In this document: positions 1-9,306 of the stretch, piece by piece | How positions within the stretch are numbered: position 1 is the first letter of the stretch | How the letters are laid out: each line of letters opens with the position of its first letter | Position numbers and translations under genes: made by a program | NCBI RefSeq assembly: GCF_042662125.1 | Contig: NZ_JBHSXL010000015.1 | Span: 1 to 48,867, forward strand | DNA: 48,867 nt | Source of the DNA: Halopenitus salinus | GTDB taxonomy: Archaea; Halobacteriota; Halobacteria; Halobacteriales; Haloferacaceae | Reading direction: 5' to 3' | Notes under the pieces: generated by a model | What the model saw: the letters and a program-made list of their open reading frames with translations, nothing else | Databases searched by the model: none | What the model was told of the DNA's origin: nothing

Positions 1-138
1 TCCCGCCGCGTCCTCCCCCGGGCATTCGCATATTGGTTTGGTGTATTGGGCTTCTTCCGCGTTCTCACGGGAGTTCGCAGATCGCTTCGATCTCGTCAAC
101 GTTCGATGGTCACGACCGGTCTGTTCGAGGGAGGTTCC
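1..138. other. Left-edge non-coding stretch
   Basis: I see no supportable gene here. It lies downstream of the minus-strand membrane protein gene that ends at 139. Reading frames in this stretch are short shadows of the neighbouring gene. Confidence 0.4.
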
Positions 139-807
139 TCAGGACTCGAGTCGTCGAAACGACCGCGCGGCCAGCCCCACGGCGAACAGGCCGACGGCGA
201 CCGTCGCCGTCGGCAGGACCACCCCGGGATCGTAGTGTAACGGGGGGTGATACCCGAACCCGTAATCGACGACGTCGTTGAGAAGCGACAGGACCGTCGC
301 GACCGCGAGCGCACCGCGCGTCGTACGTCCGAAGGCGGGAAGGAGCAACGCGAGTCCGACGAACCCGAGATGGGTGAGGAGGATCCCCCAGTAGGCGACG
401 ATCGCGTCCGGCGCGCCGAGGTAGAGCTCCGGGCGGACGTGCAACGCCGCGAGCGGCCACAGCCCGTACTTCACGAGCCAGACGAACGCCAACGTCTGGA
501 GGTACGCGAGCGGACGATTGGCCGGGATCGCGGTTACGTCCCGACCGGATCCGACCGTCGGAATCAGGGTCGCAAGCGCGAGCATCGCGAGCGCGAGCGC
601 CGTCGGGGAATCGACGTACAGCGGCCACAGGAGCGTCGGAACCGCCGGCATCGTCGCGACGTAGTACCGGATCCCGACGAGCACGCCGACGGCACAGATC
701 CCGAGTACGCTCACCAGGCTCCGTGAGTCGCCGAGCAGCTCCCGGGCGTACGCCTCCCGTATCCGCGATCTGACATCGGGATCGCGAAGCCTGTCGAGCC
801 GTGCCAC
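139..807 (-). CDS. DUF1405-like integral membrane protein
   Basis: A 222-residue protein read from a GTG start; the start is not certain. Hydrophobic segments run through most of its length, for example VSVLGICAVGVLVGIRYYV near the N-terminus and ALALAMLALATLIPTVG in the middle, so it is a polytopic membrane protein with about six membrane spans. The pattern, including the YVDSPTALAL stretch and the late YWGILLTHLGF and GFGYHPPLHYDPG segments, resembles the DUF1405 family known in haloarchaea and Bacillus, whose function is unknown. It is transcribed divergently from the pilus operon that begins at 1009, about 200 bases away. The family call is from memory of the sequence pattern, not a search. 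Confidence 0.75.
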   Translation of the reverse strand: MARLDRLRDPDVRSRIREAYARELLGDSRSLVSVLGICAVGVLVGIRYYVATMPAVPTLLWPLYVDSPTALALAMLALATLIPTVGSGRDVTAIPANRPLAYLQTLAFVWLVKYGLWPLAALHVRPELYLGAPDAIVAYWGILLTHLGFVGLALLLPAFGRTTRGALAVATVLSLLNDVVDYGFGYHPPLHYDPGVVLPTATVAVGLFAVGLAARSFRRLES

Positions 808-1008
808 ACCGTTCCATCACGCCCCCGCGACGAAAAACCTCGCGAGTCGGGCGAGCATACGCGCGGACGATGGACGCGCGGACACGGACGAGTCGCTGAC
901 CCCCGTTCGCAGTTCCGTTCGGCCGTCTCCGGACCTCTCGGACCTCTCGTCGGCTCGTTGACGGGAACGGTGGAAGGGTTTTTGCCTCTCCCACGATTGG
1001 TCGGAGTT

Positions 1009-4000
1009 ATGGCCATCGAGGACGTCGACGGCGACTCCGACCCGGAACGGGACGGAACGTCGCCGTCGCCGACGTCCGGAAGGGGGGACGGCGCGACCGC
1101 CGGCGAGTACACCTGGGAGGCGTTCCTGCGTGAGCACGGATACGGGGACGCCGCCGACAGGCTCCGAGATCGCGACGGGTCGGCCGACGGAGCGATCCCG
1201 TCCGAGGAGGACTGGGAACGTGCCGGGATCGACCCGGCCGAGTTTCTCGGGTTCGATCCGGGAACGCTCCCCCAGCGGCTCGGGGTCTCGGCGGCGGCCG
1301 CCGAGACGGTCCGCGAGCGCTGTCGCGAGCGATACGAACTGGACCGTACGCCGGTCAAAAAGGACTACTACACCTGGGAGGACTACAAACGCGAGTACGT
1401 CTACGGAGCCGACGGGGATCCGCCGGCCGACGAGGAGGGCGAATTCGGGGACTTCGATCCCGCGGACGTGCTCGGGTTCGATCCGACGGCGATCGAGGAC
1501 GTGGTGGGCGCCGCAGGCACCGCCGCCTCGGAGCTCGAGGGGATCGTCGACGAGCGGACGGTGACGGTCGCCGACGACGTCGACGAGGACGCCTTCTTCT
1601 CGGATCCGGACGGGACCACGACGCTCGTCAACCGGTACGACCTGGAGAAGGCCGTACCGAACGCGAAGAAGTCGCACTTCGAGGAGGTCGAACGCTACTG
1701 GGTGAACGAGCCGTACGCGTTCGTGATCATCTTCCATTCCACGAAGGAGAACGAGCGGAAGTACTACGCGATCCAGCCGTACATGACGGAGATCGAAACG
1801 GAGCTCCAGACGTACCTCACCGGCAAGCTCCGAACCTCGATCAAGTACGCCGACGAGTCGATCGCCGGTGGCGACGAGGAGTACCGACGCGAGGTGATTG
1901 CCGAGGAGACGTACACGCTCCTCGATCGATACGATCTCTACACGAGACCGGACGGCTCGGACCCGCTCTCGAGCCTCCTCGATCGGTTCGGGTTCGAACC
2001 CACGGAGGGGATCGCGGCCCGCATCGCGGGCGCGCTCGGATACGCGTCCGCGTCCGAGAGCATCGACGACATCGAGGGACTCACCGCCAGGCCGGAGCCG
2101 GCGGTCCTCGAGGACGATCCCGAGACGCTCACGGAGTACCAGGTCGAGAAGCTGCTGTACTACCTCCAGCGCGACTTCATCGGCTACGAGCGGATCGACC
2201 CGATCAAATACGACATCAACGTCGAGGACATCTCGTGTGACGGCTACGACTCGCCGGTGTTCGTCTACCACTCCGAGTACGAACAGATCATCTCGAACGT
2301 CCACCACGGCACCGACGAACTGGACGACTTCGTCGTCAAGCTCGCACAGCGGTCGGGCAAGGGGATCTCCAAGCGATCGCCACAGGTCGACTGTAGCCTG
2401 CCCGACGGGTCGCGTGCACAGCTCACCCTCGGGAGGGAGGTCTCCGACCACGGGACGAACTACACGATCCGGCAGTTCAAGGACGTCCCGTTCACGCCGG
2501 TCGACCTCATCAACTGGCGGACGTTCTCGCTCGACGAGATGGCCTTCCTGTGGCTGTGTATCGAGAACCACAAGTCGCTCATCTTCGCGGGCGGGACCGC
2601 CTCCGGGAAGACGACGAGCCTGAACGCGGTCTCACTTTTCATCCCCTCGAACTCGAAGATCGTCTCGATCGAGGACACCCGCGAGGTCGAGCTGCCGCAG
2701 CGAAACTGGATCGCCTCCGTGACGCGGCCATCCTTCAGCGACGACGACAAGGGCGACGTCGACGAGTTCGACCTGCTCGAGGCCGCCCTGCGACAGCGGC
2801 CCGACTACATCGTGATGGGCGAGATCCGCGGCGAGGAGGGGCGAACGCTCTTTCAGGTGATGTCGACCGGCCACACGACCTACACCACCTTCCACGCGGA
2901 CTCCGTCGGCGAGGTGCTAAAGCGGTTCACAACCGACCCGATCAACGTCTCGAAGACGATGTTCACCGCCCTCGATCTCGTCTCGATCCAGACGTCGACG
3001 CGCGTCAAGGGTCGAAAGGTCCGCCGAAACAAGTCGCTCACCGAGATCAACCACTACGACGCCGAGAACGACGAGATCAACGTCCAGGACGTCTACCAGT
3101 GGCAGGCGGAGACCGACGAGTTCCTCCAGATGGGCGAGTCGAACACCCTCGCGGAGATCCGTTTCGACCGCGGATGGGACCACGCGACGCTCTCCGAGGA
3201 GATGTTCAAACGCCGCGTCATCCTCGCCTACCTCATCGACCGCGGGCTCAACACCTACGCCGAGGTGGCCGCGACGGCCCAGGCGTTCATCAACGATCCC
3301 GAGACCATCCTCGCGTTGATGGCCAACGGCGAGCTGGAGCGCTCGCTCGCGGACCTGCGGGAGATGGAGTCGGTCCACATCGACGTCGATCCCGAGACCG
3401 AGGCGATGGTCCCCCGTCCCGAGCCGGACGAGGAGGGGAAACGGGAGGCGGCGTCGATTCTCGAGGACGCCGAGGAGCTCTTCGAACGCTATCGCGGCAC
3501 CGTCCCCGACTCCGTCGCGGACGCCCTCCTCGAGGTCCAACCGGAGGCGGACGTCGAGGCGGAACCACACGACGGCGGCGATCGAACCGAACTCGACGCG
3601 CTGGCTGACGCCGACGATTCTGACGGGGGGCGATCGGGAGACGAGGACGCGGCCGACGACGCCGATGTGGGGGCCGTTGACCGCGACGCCGGGACGACTG
3701 ACGACTCCGGGACGACTGACGACTCCGGGACGACCGACGACTCCGGGACGACCGACGACTCCGAGGCGGGAACCGACGTCGGCGGGGATCGATCCCGGAT
3801 CGACGGGGCCATCTCGACCGACGAAACGCGATCGGAGGCGTCCGAGGACTCGGGCGCGGAGCTGCGAGACCCGTTGGATCTCTCGGACCCGACGGAAGAT
3901 TCCGGGGTGTTCGACACCGAGGAAGGAGACGGAACTCACGGCGACGCTGAGGACGGGACCAGGATCGGAACCGGGGACGGCGCTGAGGCCGGGGGCGGGA

Positions 4001-4251
4001 CCGAGGATGACGCAGAGGACGGGACCGCAACCGAGGGTGGGGATCTGCCCTCGGACAGGCCGACTTCGGCCGATCTCGATCCGGAACCCTCCGCGGATTC
4101 CGGTTCGGAGGGGGACGCCACGGATCAGGGGGACGTCGACGAACGGTCCGCCGAGGAGACGAAAGCGGAATCGGAGGACGATGACTCGGACGATGACGTG
4201 GCCGAGATCGACGAGTGGCGGTTCGACACGCCGGAGGAGGACGATGACTGA
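1009..4251 (+). CDS. pilB3: Type IV pilus assembly ATPase, PilB3-like
   Basis: A 1080-residue secretion ATPase that would power assembly of type IV pili on the cytoplasmic face of the membrane. The GspE core is clear: Walker A GGTASGKTTS (K534), then an Asp-box-like VSIEDTREVELPQ, Walker B DYIVMGEIRG (599-608), and a His box around STGHTTYTTFHADS. The ATG at 1009 is preferred because a T-rich box about 30 bases upstream fits a leaderless message; an earlier in-frame TTG at 958 adds 17 unlikely residues. The N-terminus carries two similar modules (YTWE at 34 and 121; DPAEFLGFDP at 75 and DPADVLGFDP at 150). After about residue 800 the protein becomes a long acidic Asp/Glu/Ser/Thr tail. It is the first gene of a seven-gene pilus cluster. 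The symbol follows Haloferax naming by analogy. Confidence 0.9.
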   Translation: MAIEDVDGDSDPERDGTSPSPTSGRGDGATAGEYTWEAFLREHGYGDAADRLRDRDGSADGAIPSEEDWERAGIDPAEFLGFDPGTLPQRLGVSAAAAETVRERCRERYELDRTPVKKDYYTWEDYKREYVYGADGDPPADEEGEFGDFDPADVLGFDPTAIEDVVGAAGTAASELEGIVDERTVTVADDVDEDAFFSDPDGTTTLVNRYDLEKAVPNAKKSHFEEVERYWVNEPYAFVIIFHSTKENERKYYAIQPYMTEIETELQTYLTGKLRTSIKYADESIAGGDEEYRREVIAEETYTLLDRYDLYTRPDGSDPLSSLLDRFGFEPTEGIAARIAGALGYASASESIDDIEGLTARPEPAVLEDDPETLTEYQVEKLLYYLQRDFIGYERIDPIKYDINVEDISCDGYDSPVFVYHSEYEQIISNVHHGTDELDDFVVKLAQRSGKGISKRSPQVDCSLPDGSRAQLTLGREVSDHGTNYTIRQFKDVPFTPVDLINWRTFSLDEMAFLWLCIENHKSLIFAGGTASGKTTSLNAVSLFIPSNSKIVSIEDTREVELPQRNWIASVTRPSFSDDDKGDVDEFDLLEAALRQRPDYIVMGEIRGEEGRTLFQVMSTGHTTYTTFHADSVGEVLKRFTTDPINVSKTMFTALDLVSIQTSTRVKGRKVRRNKSLTEINHYDAENDEINVQDVYQWQAETDEFLQMGESNTLAEIRFDRGWDHATLSEEMFKRRVILAYLIDRGLNTYAEVAATAQAFINDPETILALMANGELERSLADLREMESVHIDVDPETEAMVPRPEPDEEGKREAASILEDAEELFERYRGTVPDSVADALLEVQPEADVEAEPHDGGDRTELDALADADDSDGGRSGDEDAADDADVGAVDRDAGTTDDSGTTDDSGTTDDSGTTDDSEAGTDVGGDRSRIDGAISTDETRSEASEDSGAELRDPLDLSDPTEDSGVFDTEEGDGTHGDAEDGTRIGTGDGAEAGGGTEDDAEDGTATEGGDLPSDRPTSADLDPEPSADSGSEGDATDQGDVDERSAEETKAESEDDDSDDDVAEIDEWRFDTPEEDDD
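3691..3762 (+). repeat. Four tandem 18-bp units in the pilB3 tail
   Basis: Four consecutive 18-bp units begin at 3691, 3709, 3727 and 3745. The first two are identical; the last two share a silent T-to-C change. Each encodes GTTDDS, so the acidic tail of the ATPase grows by six residues per unit. Copy number is likely to vary between strains. Confidence 0.9.
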
Positions 4252-4323
4252 TCGTCCTTCGAGGGCGATTTCGAACCCACCTTCGGGATCGGTTCAGGGT
4301 CTCCCCGCGTCGGGTGAGCGTCG

Positions 4324-6363
4324 ATGAGCTTCGGGACGGAGGTCGAGGGACAATCGGGAGGGCTCGACGTCCTCGGCGAGCTGTTCTACCCGGTCTACTC
4401 GTTCGTCTTCGACTCGGAGGGCGACCTCGTCGACGACGTCGAGACCAAGCTCGCCGAGGCACGGATGTCCGATACCGTCGAGCTGTTCGTCTCGAAGGCG
4501 CTCGCGATCGGGATCATCTCGGGGCTGTCGCTTTGGGCGGTCGGGACGTTCCTGAGCTACTCGCTTTTCGCGTTGGACCTGGTCGATCCCGAGGCCCTCC
4601 GTCTCGGGATCCCGGTCCCGGACCCGACCGTCGCCACGTTCATGCGATCGCTCGTCGTTCCGACCGCGGTGTTCATCGCCGGGATCGTCTTCGGATCGAT
4701 CGGCTTTGCCGCCGGGTTCGGGGGGTTCCTCTCGATCCCGTACTCGCGGTCGTCCGCACGGAAACGCGAGATCAACATGCTTCTTGCCGACTCCGTCTCG
4801 TTCATGTACGCGCTCTCGGTCGGCGGCCTCAACCAGCTCGAGATCCTCCGATCGATGGCCGACGCCGAGGACACCTACGGCGAGGTCTCGAGGGAGTTCC
4901 AAAGCATCGTCAACGAGACCGAGTACTTCGGGACCGACTATCGGAACGCGATCCGCCAACAGGCGATGGAGACGCCCTCCGAGGACCTCTCGCAGTTCCT
5001 CACCGACATGCTGTCCATCGTCAACTCCGGCGGCGACATGGAGGGATTCCTCAGCGACAAAAAGGAGAAACACCTCCGCACCGCCAAACAGCAGCAGGAG
5101 ATGACGCTCGAGACCCTGGAGCTGTTCGGGGAGATGTACATGACGCTGTCGCTTTTTCCGCTGCTTCTCATCATCATCCTCGTCATCATGGGGATGATGG
5201 GCGACTCCGACGACCGGCTGCTGTATGCGACCGTCTACCTCCTCATTCCGCTCACCGGCGTCGGCTTTCTCGTGCTCGTCTCGACGGTCAAACAGGACGA
5301 GCCCGGCGACGGGTTCCTCCGACCCAAGGGGACGAGCGACCGGCTCGAGACCGAAAGCCGGGAGGGGCTGTTCCACCTCGGGCTCGTTGAGGGATTCGTC
5401 GGCCGGTTCAGCCTCTTCGATCGCATCAAGGACCGCGAGGGAACCTACAAGACCAAACAGTTGCTCTCCGAGCCGCACCTGTTCTTCAAGCGGAATCCGA
5501 CCTACACGCTGGCGTTGACGGTGCCGGCGGCGGCCGTGTTGATCGCGAGCGCCGTTTCCGTCGGGGCCGCGCCGACGTCGATCGACGCGTGGGTCGCGAG
5601 GCCGATCTGGAGCACCGTCATCTGGGTGTACATTCCGGTGTATCTCACGCTCGTTCCCCTGGCGGTCTTCCACGAGTGGCACGAGCGGACGCGAAACGCC
5701 ATCGTCGGCAAGCTCTCGGAGAACCTCCGGAAGCTCTCGTCGGCCAACGACACCGGACAGACGCTTCTGGAGTCGGTCGACACCGTCGCCGACACCTCCT
5801 CGGGGCGGCTCGCCGACGAGTTCGAGGTGATGTACGCGAAGGTCAACTACGGGATGAGCCTCCGGGAGGCGCTCGTCGAGTTCAACAACAAATACCACAT
5901 CCCCCGGCTCGCACGGACGGTGAAGCTCATCTCCGAGGCCCAGGAGGCGTCCTCACAGATCACGGACGTGTTGACGACCGCGGCACAGGCCTCCGAGAAC
6001 CAGGACGACATCGAACGGGAGCGGCGCTCGCGGACACGGATGCAGATCGCGATCATCCTCATGACCTACGTGACGCTTCTCGGCGTGATGGCGATCCTCC
6101 AGACGCAGTTCATCGACGTCATGGCGAGCCTCGTCGACACCGGAAGCGACGCGGGTGGCGGGGGTGCTGGCGGCGAGATGAACTTCGGCGGCGGCGTCGA
6201 CCCGGCGCTGCTCTCGCTTCTGTTCTTCCATGCGGTCACCATCCAGGCGATCCTCTCGGGATTCATAAGCGGCTACATCCGAAACGCCGACATCATCTCC
6301 GGGGTCAAGTTCGTGGTTATCCTGATGACCATCGCGCTCGGCACGTGGATCTACGTTGGGTGA
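4324..6363 (+). CDS. pilC3: Type IV pilus membrane platform protein, PilC3-like (TadC/GspF)
   Basis: A 679-residue membrane protein with two type II secretion system F-type halves, the usual design of haloarchaeal PilC. Each half has a cytoplasmic helical part (for example ADSVSFMYALSVGGLNQLEI, and later ANDTGQTLLESVDTVADTSS) and flanking membrane spans such as LFPLLLIIILVIMGMMGD. A glycine-rich loop (GGGGAGGEMNFGGG) precedes the last two spans. It would anchor the PilB-type ATPase and pass pilin subunits into the growing filament. It starts 72 bases after the ATPase stop, and the next gene starts 7 bases after its stop, so it is in one operon with both. The ATG at 4324 keeps the whole conserved region. 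Confidence 0.88.
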   Translation: MSFGTEVEGQSGGLDVLGELFYPVYSFVFDSEGDLVDDVETKLAEARMSDTVELFVSKALAIGIISGLSLWAVGTFLSYSLFALDLVDPEALRLGIPVPDPTVATFMRSLVVPTAVFIAGIVFGSIGFAAGFGGFLSIPYSRSSARKREINMLLADSVSFMYALSVGGLNQLEILRSMADAEDTYGEVSREFQSIVNETEYFGTDYRNAIRQQAMETPSEDLSQFLTDMLSIVNSGGDMEGFLSDKKEKHLRTAKQQQEMTLETLELFGEMYMTLSLFPLLLIIILVIMGMMGDSDDRLLYATVYLLIPLTGVGFLVLVSTVKQDEPGDGFLRPKGTSDRLETESREGLFHLGLVEGFVGRFSLFDRIKDREGTYKTKQLLSEPHLFFKRNPTYTLALTVPAAAVLIASAVSVGAAPTSIDAWVARPIWSTVIWVYIPVYLTLVPLAVFHEWHERTRNAIVGKLSENLRKLSSANDTGQTLLESVDTVADTSSGRLADEFEVMYAKVNYGMSLREALVEFNNKYHIPRLARTVKLISEAQEASSQITDVLTTAAQASENQDDIERERRSRTRMQIAIILMTYVTLLGVMAILQTQFIDVMASLVDTGSDAGGGGAGGEMNFGGGVDPALLSLLFFHAVTIQAILSGFISGYIRNADIISGVKFVVILMTIALGTWIYVG

Positions 6364-6370
6364 CCCGGGC

Positions 6371-6931
6371 ATGGATTCACACGCACCAGCGTTCGAACGC
6401 GGCACGCACGACTTTGGCAACGAGGCCGACCGCGACCGCGCACAGACGGCGCTCGATTTCGCGATAGGCGCGAGCGTCTTCCTCGTCGTCGTCGCGTTCG
6501 TCGTCGCGTTCATTCCGGGACTGTTGGCCCCCTTCGAGGCCGTCGAGCCGACGCAGGCCGCCGATCGGTTCGCGATCACGCTCGCCGGCGATCTGCTCAC
6601 CGATCCGGCGAGCGGTCCCGCCGACGGCCGGGTCATCGATCCCGTCTGTACCGCCGCGTTCTTCACCCAGATGCAGGACGATGCGACGGAGACGACCGAC
6701 TGTCGATTCGACGGCGACGACACGGATCTCCGATCGACGCTCGCGACCGACCACGCGGTCAACGTCACGATCGAAAATCGCACGGGCGAGATCGCGACGA
6801 TGGAGTATGATGGAGAGAACACGCCGCTTCGTGCAGGACCGTCCGCCGGCGGCCGAGCACAGGTAACCGTCTCCAGACAGGTCGTGCTGCTCGACGGCCG
6901 GAGCCACAGACTGGTGGTGCGAGTGTGGTGA
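6371..6931 (+). CDS. Pilus-cluster protein with one N-terminal membrane span (DUF7287-like)
   Basis: A 186-residue protein starting at the ATG seven bases after pilC. A short charged N-terminus (ADRDRAQTALDF) leads into one hydrophobic helix (IGASVFLVVVAFVVAFIPG), and the rest is an acidic extracellular-type domain with one pair of Cys (VCTAAFF and TTDCRFDG) that could form a disulfide. This is the shape of a pilin or minor pilin. Genes of this kind regularly follow PilB3-PilC3 in haloarchaea, and I believe this one matches the family named DUF7287. The role is inferred from position: filament tip or accessory pilin. Its stop overlaps the alternative GTG start of the next gene. Confidence 0.75.
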   Translation: MDSHAPAFERGTHDFGNEADRDRAQTALDFAIGASVFLVVVAFVVAFIPGLLAPFEAVEPTQAADRFAITLAGDLLTDPASGPADGRVIDPVCTAAFFTQMQDDATETTDCRFDGDDTDLRSTLATDHAVNVTIENRTGEIATMEYDGENTPLRAGPSAGGRAQVTVSRQVVLLDGRSHRLVVRVW

Positions 6932-6933
6932 TC

Positions 6934-7608
6934 ATGCGAGGATCACGTACCGAGACCGACGGATCGACGGCTTCCGGGAACCGTGGACAGGCGCACACGC
7001 TCGAGGCGGTCGCGGCCGCCGTGATCCTCCTGTCCGCCGTCCTCTTCGCGCTGCAGGTCACCGCCGTGACGCCGCTTTCCGGGAGCACGTCGAACCAGCA
7101 CATCGAGAACCAGCAACGGAACGTCGCGGAGGGGCTCCTCGAGGCGGAGGCGGAGAACGGCTCGCTCGAGGACATGCTCCTCTACTACAACACCTCGAGC
7201 GATGCGGATCGGTTCCACGGCGCGAACGGCGACGACGGCGAGTACGACGGGCGTCTCCCGACGAACACCACCTTCGGGACGGCGCTTCAGGAGACCTTCC
7301 TCGAACGAGGGATCGCCGTCAACGTCGACCTTCACTACATCCGATCCGGCGGCGAACGGCGATCCCAGCCGCTGATCAACCTCGGAACGCCGAGCGACCA
7401 CTCCTCGACTGCGACCTGGCAGATCACGCTCCGGGAATCCGACGAGCTGGTCAATTCGAGCGGGTGTCCGACGGAAGAGACGGTCGCCGATGTGGTCGCG
7501 GCCGATGGCTGTACTTACTTTACGACCAACGACATCGAGAGCGATGCGTCCGGAAACTCGGACGTCTTCAACGTGATCGAAGTGGAGGTCGTCGTATGGC
7601 GGATGTGA
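6934..7608 (+). CDS. Pilus-cluster protein with one N-terminal membrane span (DUF7288-like)
   Basis: A 224-residue protein. The N-terminal motif RGQAHTLEAVAAAVILLSAV is typical of archaeal pilin-like proteins: a charged start, a Glu inside the segment, then a hydrophobic helix. The remainder is acidic and probably extracellular, with a Cys pair late in the chain (SSGCPTEET and AADGCTYF). I chose the ATG at 6934; a GTG at 6928 overlaps the previous stop codon and is also possible. The C-terminus overlaps the next gene by 13 bases, which indicates translational coupling. Family naming is from pattern memory; a minor-pilin role is inferred from context. Confidence 0.75.
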   Translation: MRGSRTETDGSTASGNRGQAHTLEAVAAAVILLSAVLFALQVTAVTPLSGSTSNQHIENQQRNVAEGLLEAEAENGSLEDMLLYYNTSSDADRFHGANGDDGEYDGRLPTNTTFGTALQETFLERGIAVNVDLHYIRSGGERRSQPLINLGTPSDHSSTATWQITLRESDELVNSSGCPTEETVADVVAADGCTYFTTNDIESDASGNSDVFNVIEVEVVVWRM

Positions 7609-8642
7609 GGGGGCCGGAGCAGCCTCCGAGAGCCGCTAGCTCGGAGTCCACCGATCGTCCACGCCGGGATCGCGCACAGCTGTTCCTCGTCGGCGCGATC
7701 GTCCTCGCGGTGCTCCTCGTCGCGCTGGCGGTGCTTTTGAACGCCGTCATCTACACCGGGAATCTCGCCACCCGTGATACCGGCGCGGACGTTGCGGCCA
7801 CGATCGAATACGACGACGCGGCGCACGACGCCGCCCTCGAGGTGTTCACGGCGACGAACGACTACGCGGACGAAAACGAGGCAAACCACACCCAGCTCGA
7901 GGCGAACCTCACCGGGGGGATCGGCGCCTGGGAGACCGCCTCGGCCGAACACGCCGCGATCCGGGGAACGATGTCGTCGATCGAGAACGTGGAGACCACG
8001 GATGGATATCGGCTCCAGCAAGCGACCAACGATAGTTTCCATCCAAACAGCGATGATAACACGACCGAGTGGGATCTCGCCGATTCAACGAGAGTTCGAA
8101 ATTACACGATCAACGCGACACCGGAGAACCAGGTCAATGCCGACACGCTCAACGACACTGATCCGGGAAACGTTACTGACACGTTCTTCGTGGAATTCGA
8201 GGGTGACGAGACGTACTATCTCTACCTCTATGAGAGCGATTCCGGAGATGGCTGTACGCTCGTTCACGATGGAACGGATGGAATCGATCGAGCGTGTGTG
8301 GATGGGCCGACGTTCGTCGTGAACCTCACCGCGGATCCCACGAATTCGACCGCGACGATCTCTAACAGTTCCACCGGTGATTCTTCAGAGTTCAACACTA
8401 CCTTTTTCCAGGATCTCGATCCGAATCATTCGATCACATATCACAATCCAGGTAATATCTCCGGAGAATACGATCTCGTCGTCGAGTCGGACGACGGTTC
8501 GGTTGTCTACGATGATGAACCACCGAACAGTACGGAGGTTATCTACGACCTCGAGTACGACGTCGTCCGTCGCTCGGACTCGCTTCACTACCGGAACGGG
8601 ACCCGGATCGCGCCGAAGGAGGCACCGTACGATGCGTCCTGA
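7596..8642 (+). CDS. Pilus-cluster membrane-anchored protein rich in N-glycosylation sites (DUF7261-like)
   Basis: A 348-residue protein whose start overlaps the previous gene by 13 bases. After a basic start (RPRRDRAQ) there is a single membrane helix (LFLVGAIVLAVLLVALAVLL) and then a long extracellular domain. That domain holds about sixteen N-X-S/T sequons (NHT, NLT, NDS, NTT, NYT, NAT, NDT, NVT, NST, NSS and others), so it is probably heavily N-glycosylated. The middle, about 8030-8530, is clearly AT-richer than the flanking pilus genes. Only the N-terminal third and the last 40 residues look like the rest of the family as I remember it. The next gene overlaps its end by 11 bases. Confidence 0.72.
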   Translation: MADVRGPEQPPRAASSESTDRPRRDRAQLFLVGAIVLAVLLVALAVLLNAVIYTGNLATRDTGADVAATIEYDDAAHDAALEVFTATNDYADENEANHTQLEANLTGGIGAWETASAEHAAIRGTMSSIENVETTDGYRLQQATNDSFHPNSDDNTTEWDLADSTRVRNYTINATPENQVNADTLNDTDPGNVTDTFFVEFEGDETYYLYLYESDSGDGCTLVHDGTDGIDRACVDGPTFVVNLTADPTNSTATISNSSTGDSSEFNTTFFQDLDPNHSITYHNPGNISGEYDLVVESDDGSVVYDDEPPNSTEVIYDLEYDVVRRSDSLHYRNGTRIAPKEAPYDAS

Positions 8643-9195
8643 CGACGCGTTCGACGTCTCCGGTGGCTCCGGGAGCAACGCGAACCGCGACGTCGCCCCC
8701 GGGAGCTGCGACCGTGGCTGGATCGCCGGAACCGATCGCGGCGTTTCGACGACGGTCGGATACGTGTTGGGGCTCGCGATCGCGGCGATCCTCATCTCGG
8801 GGCTGTTCATCGCTGGCGGCTCCGTCCTCGAGGACCAGCGTCGGACGGCGGTCGAAACCGGCCTGGAGGCCTCCGGCGAGCGCATCGCGACCGGCTTTTC
8901 CGACGCCGATCGGCTCGTCGAGTCCGCGAACGGAAGCGCCGCCACCGTCGACGTCGCCGTCGACGCGCCGAATCGGATCGCTTCGGCCGGGTACGCGATA
9001 CGCGTCACCGGCGGATCCGACGGTCCGCGCTACACGAACGAGATCGAACTCGAGGGGTCCGACGGGTCGGTCACCCACACCGTTCGCTTCCGGACCCACA
9101 CGCCGGTGAGCAACCGCTCGATCGATGGCGGATCGGTCGTGATCCGACACGTGGACGGCGAGGGGCTTCGGATCGAACGCGGCCGGATCGATTAA
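8632..9195 (+). CDS. Pilin-like protein (DUF7266-like)
   Basis: A 187-residue protein starting at an ATG inside the last codons of the previous gene. The motif DRGVSTTVGYVLGLAIAAIL is close to the haloarchaeal pilin pattern (charged pair, Gly-Val-Ser, then a hydrophobic helix), so it may be cut by the prepilin peptidase PibD. The rest is a beta-rich acidic domain with GGSDGPRYTNEIELEG. It is the last gene of the overlapping run that starts at pilB. Its stop lies inside a 26-bp sequence that is repeated just downstream. Role inferred: minor pilin or assembly factor. Confidence 0.75.
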   Translation: MRPDDAFDVSGGSGSNANRDVAPGSCDRGWIAGTDRGVSTTVGYVLGLAIAAILISGLFIAGGSVLEDQRRTAVETGLEASGERIATGFSDADRLVESANGSAATVDVAVDAPNRIASAGYAIRVTGGSDGPRYTNEIELEGSDGSVTHTVRFRTHTPVSNRSIDGGSVVIRHVDGEGLRIERGRID

Positions 9196-9224
9196 CGGTC
9201 GGATCGAACGCGGCCGGATCGATT
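9168..9224 (+). repeat. Two 26-bp direct copies over a stop codon
   Basis: The last eight codons of the pilin-like gene (9168-9193) recur exactly at 9199-9224, a tandem duplication with a 31-base period. The second copy is non-coding. It looks like a recent local duplication rather than a regulatory site. Confidence 0.85.
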
Positions 9225-9273
9225 GCAGGTCGGGTCGGCTGCGAGTTTCCTCCTCCGAGCGGCTCGCGACCGT

Positions 9274-9283
9274 AGGCTTAAGC
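9274..9283 (+). promoter_or_regulatory. TATA-like box for the DUF7289-like gene
   Basis: The box centred on CTTAAG (9277-9282) sits about 27 bases before the ATG at 9307. In haloarchaea this spacing means transcription begins at or just before the start codon. The gene is therefore likely transcribed on its own as well as with the pilus operon. Confidence 0.55.
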
Positions 9284-9306
9284 CGCATGCCGCCCAAGAC
9301 GCCTCT

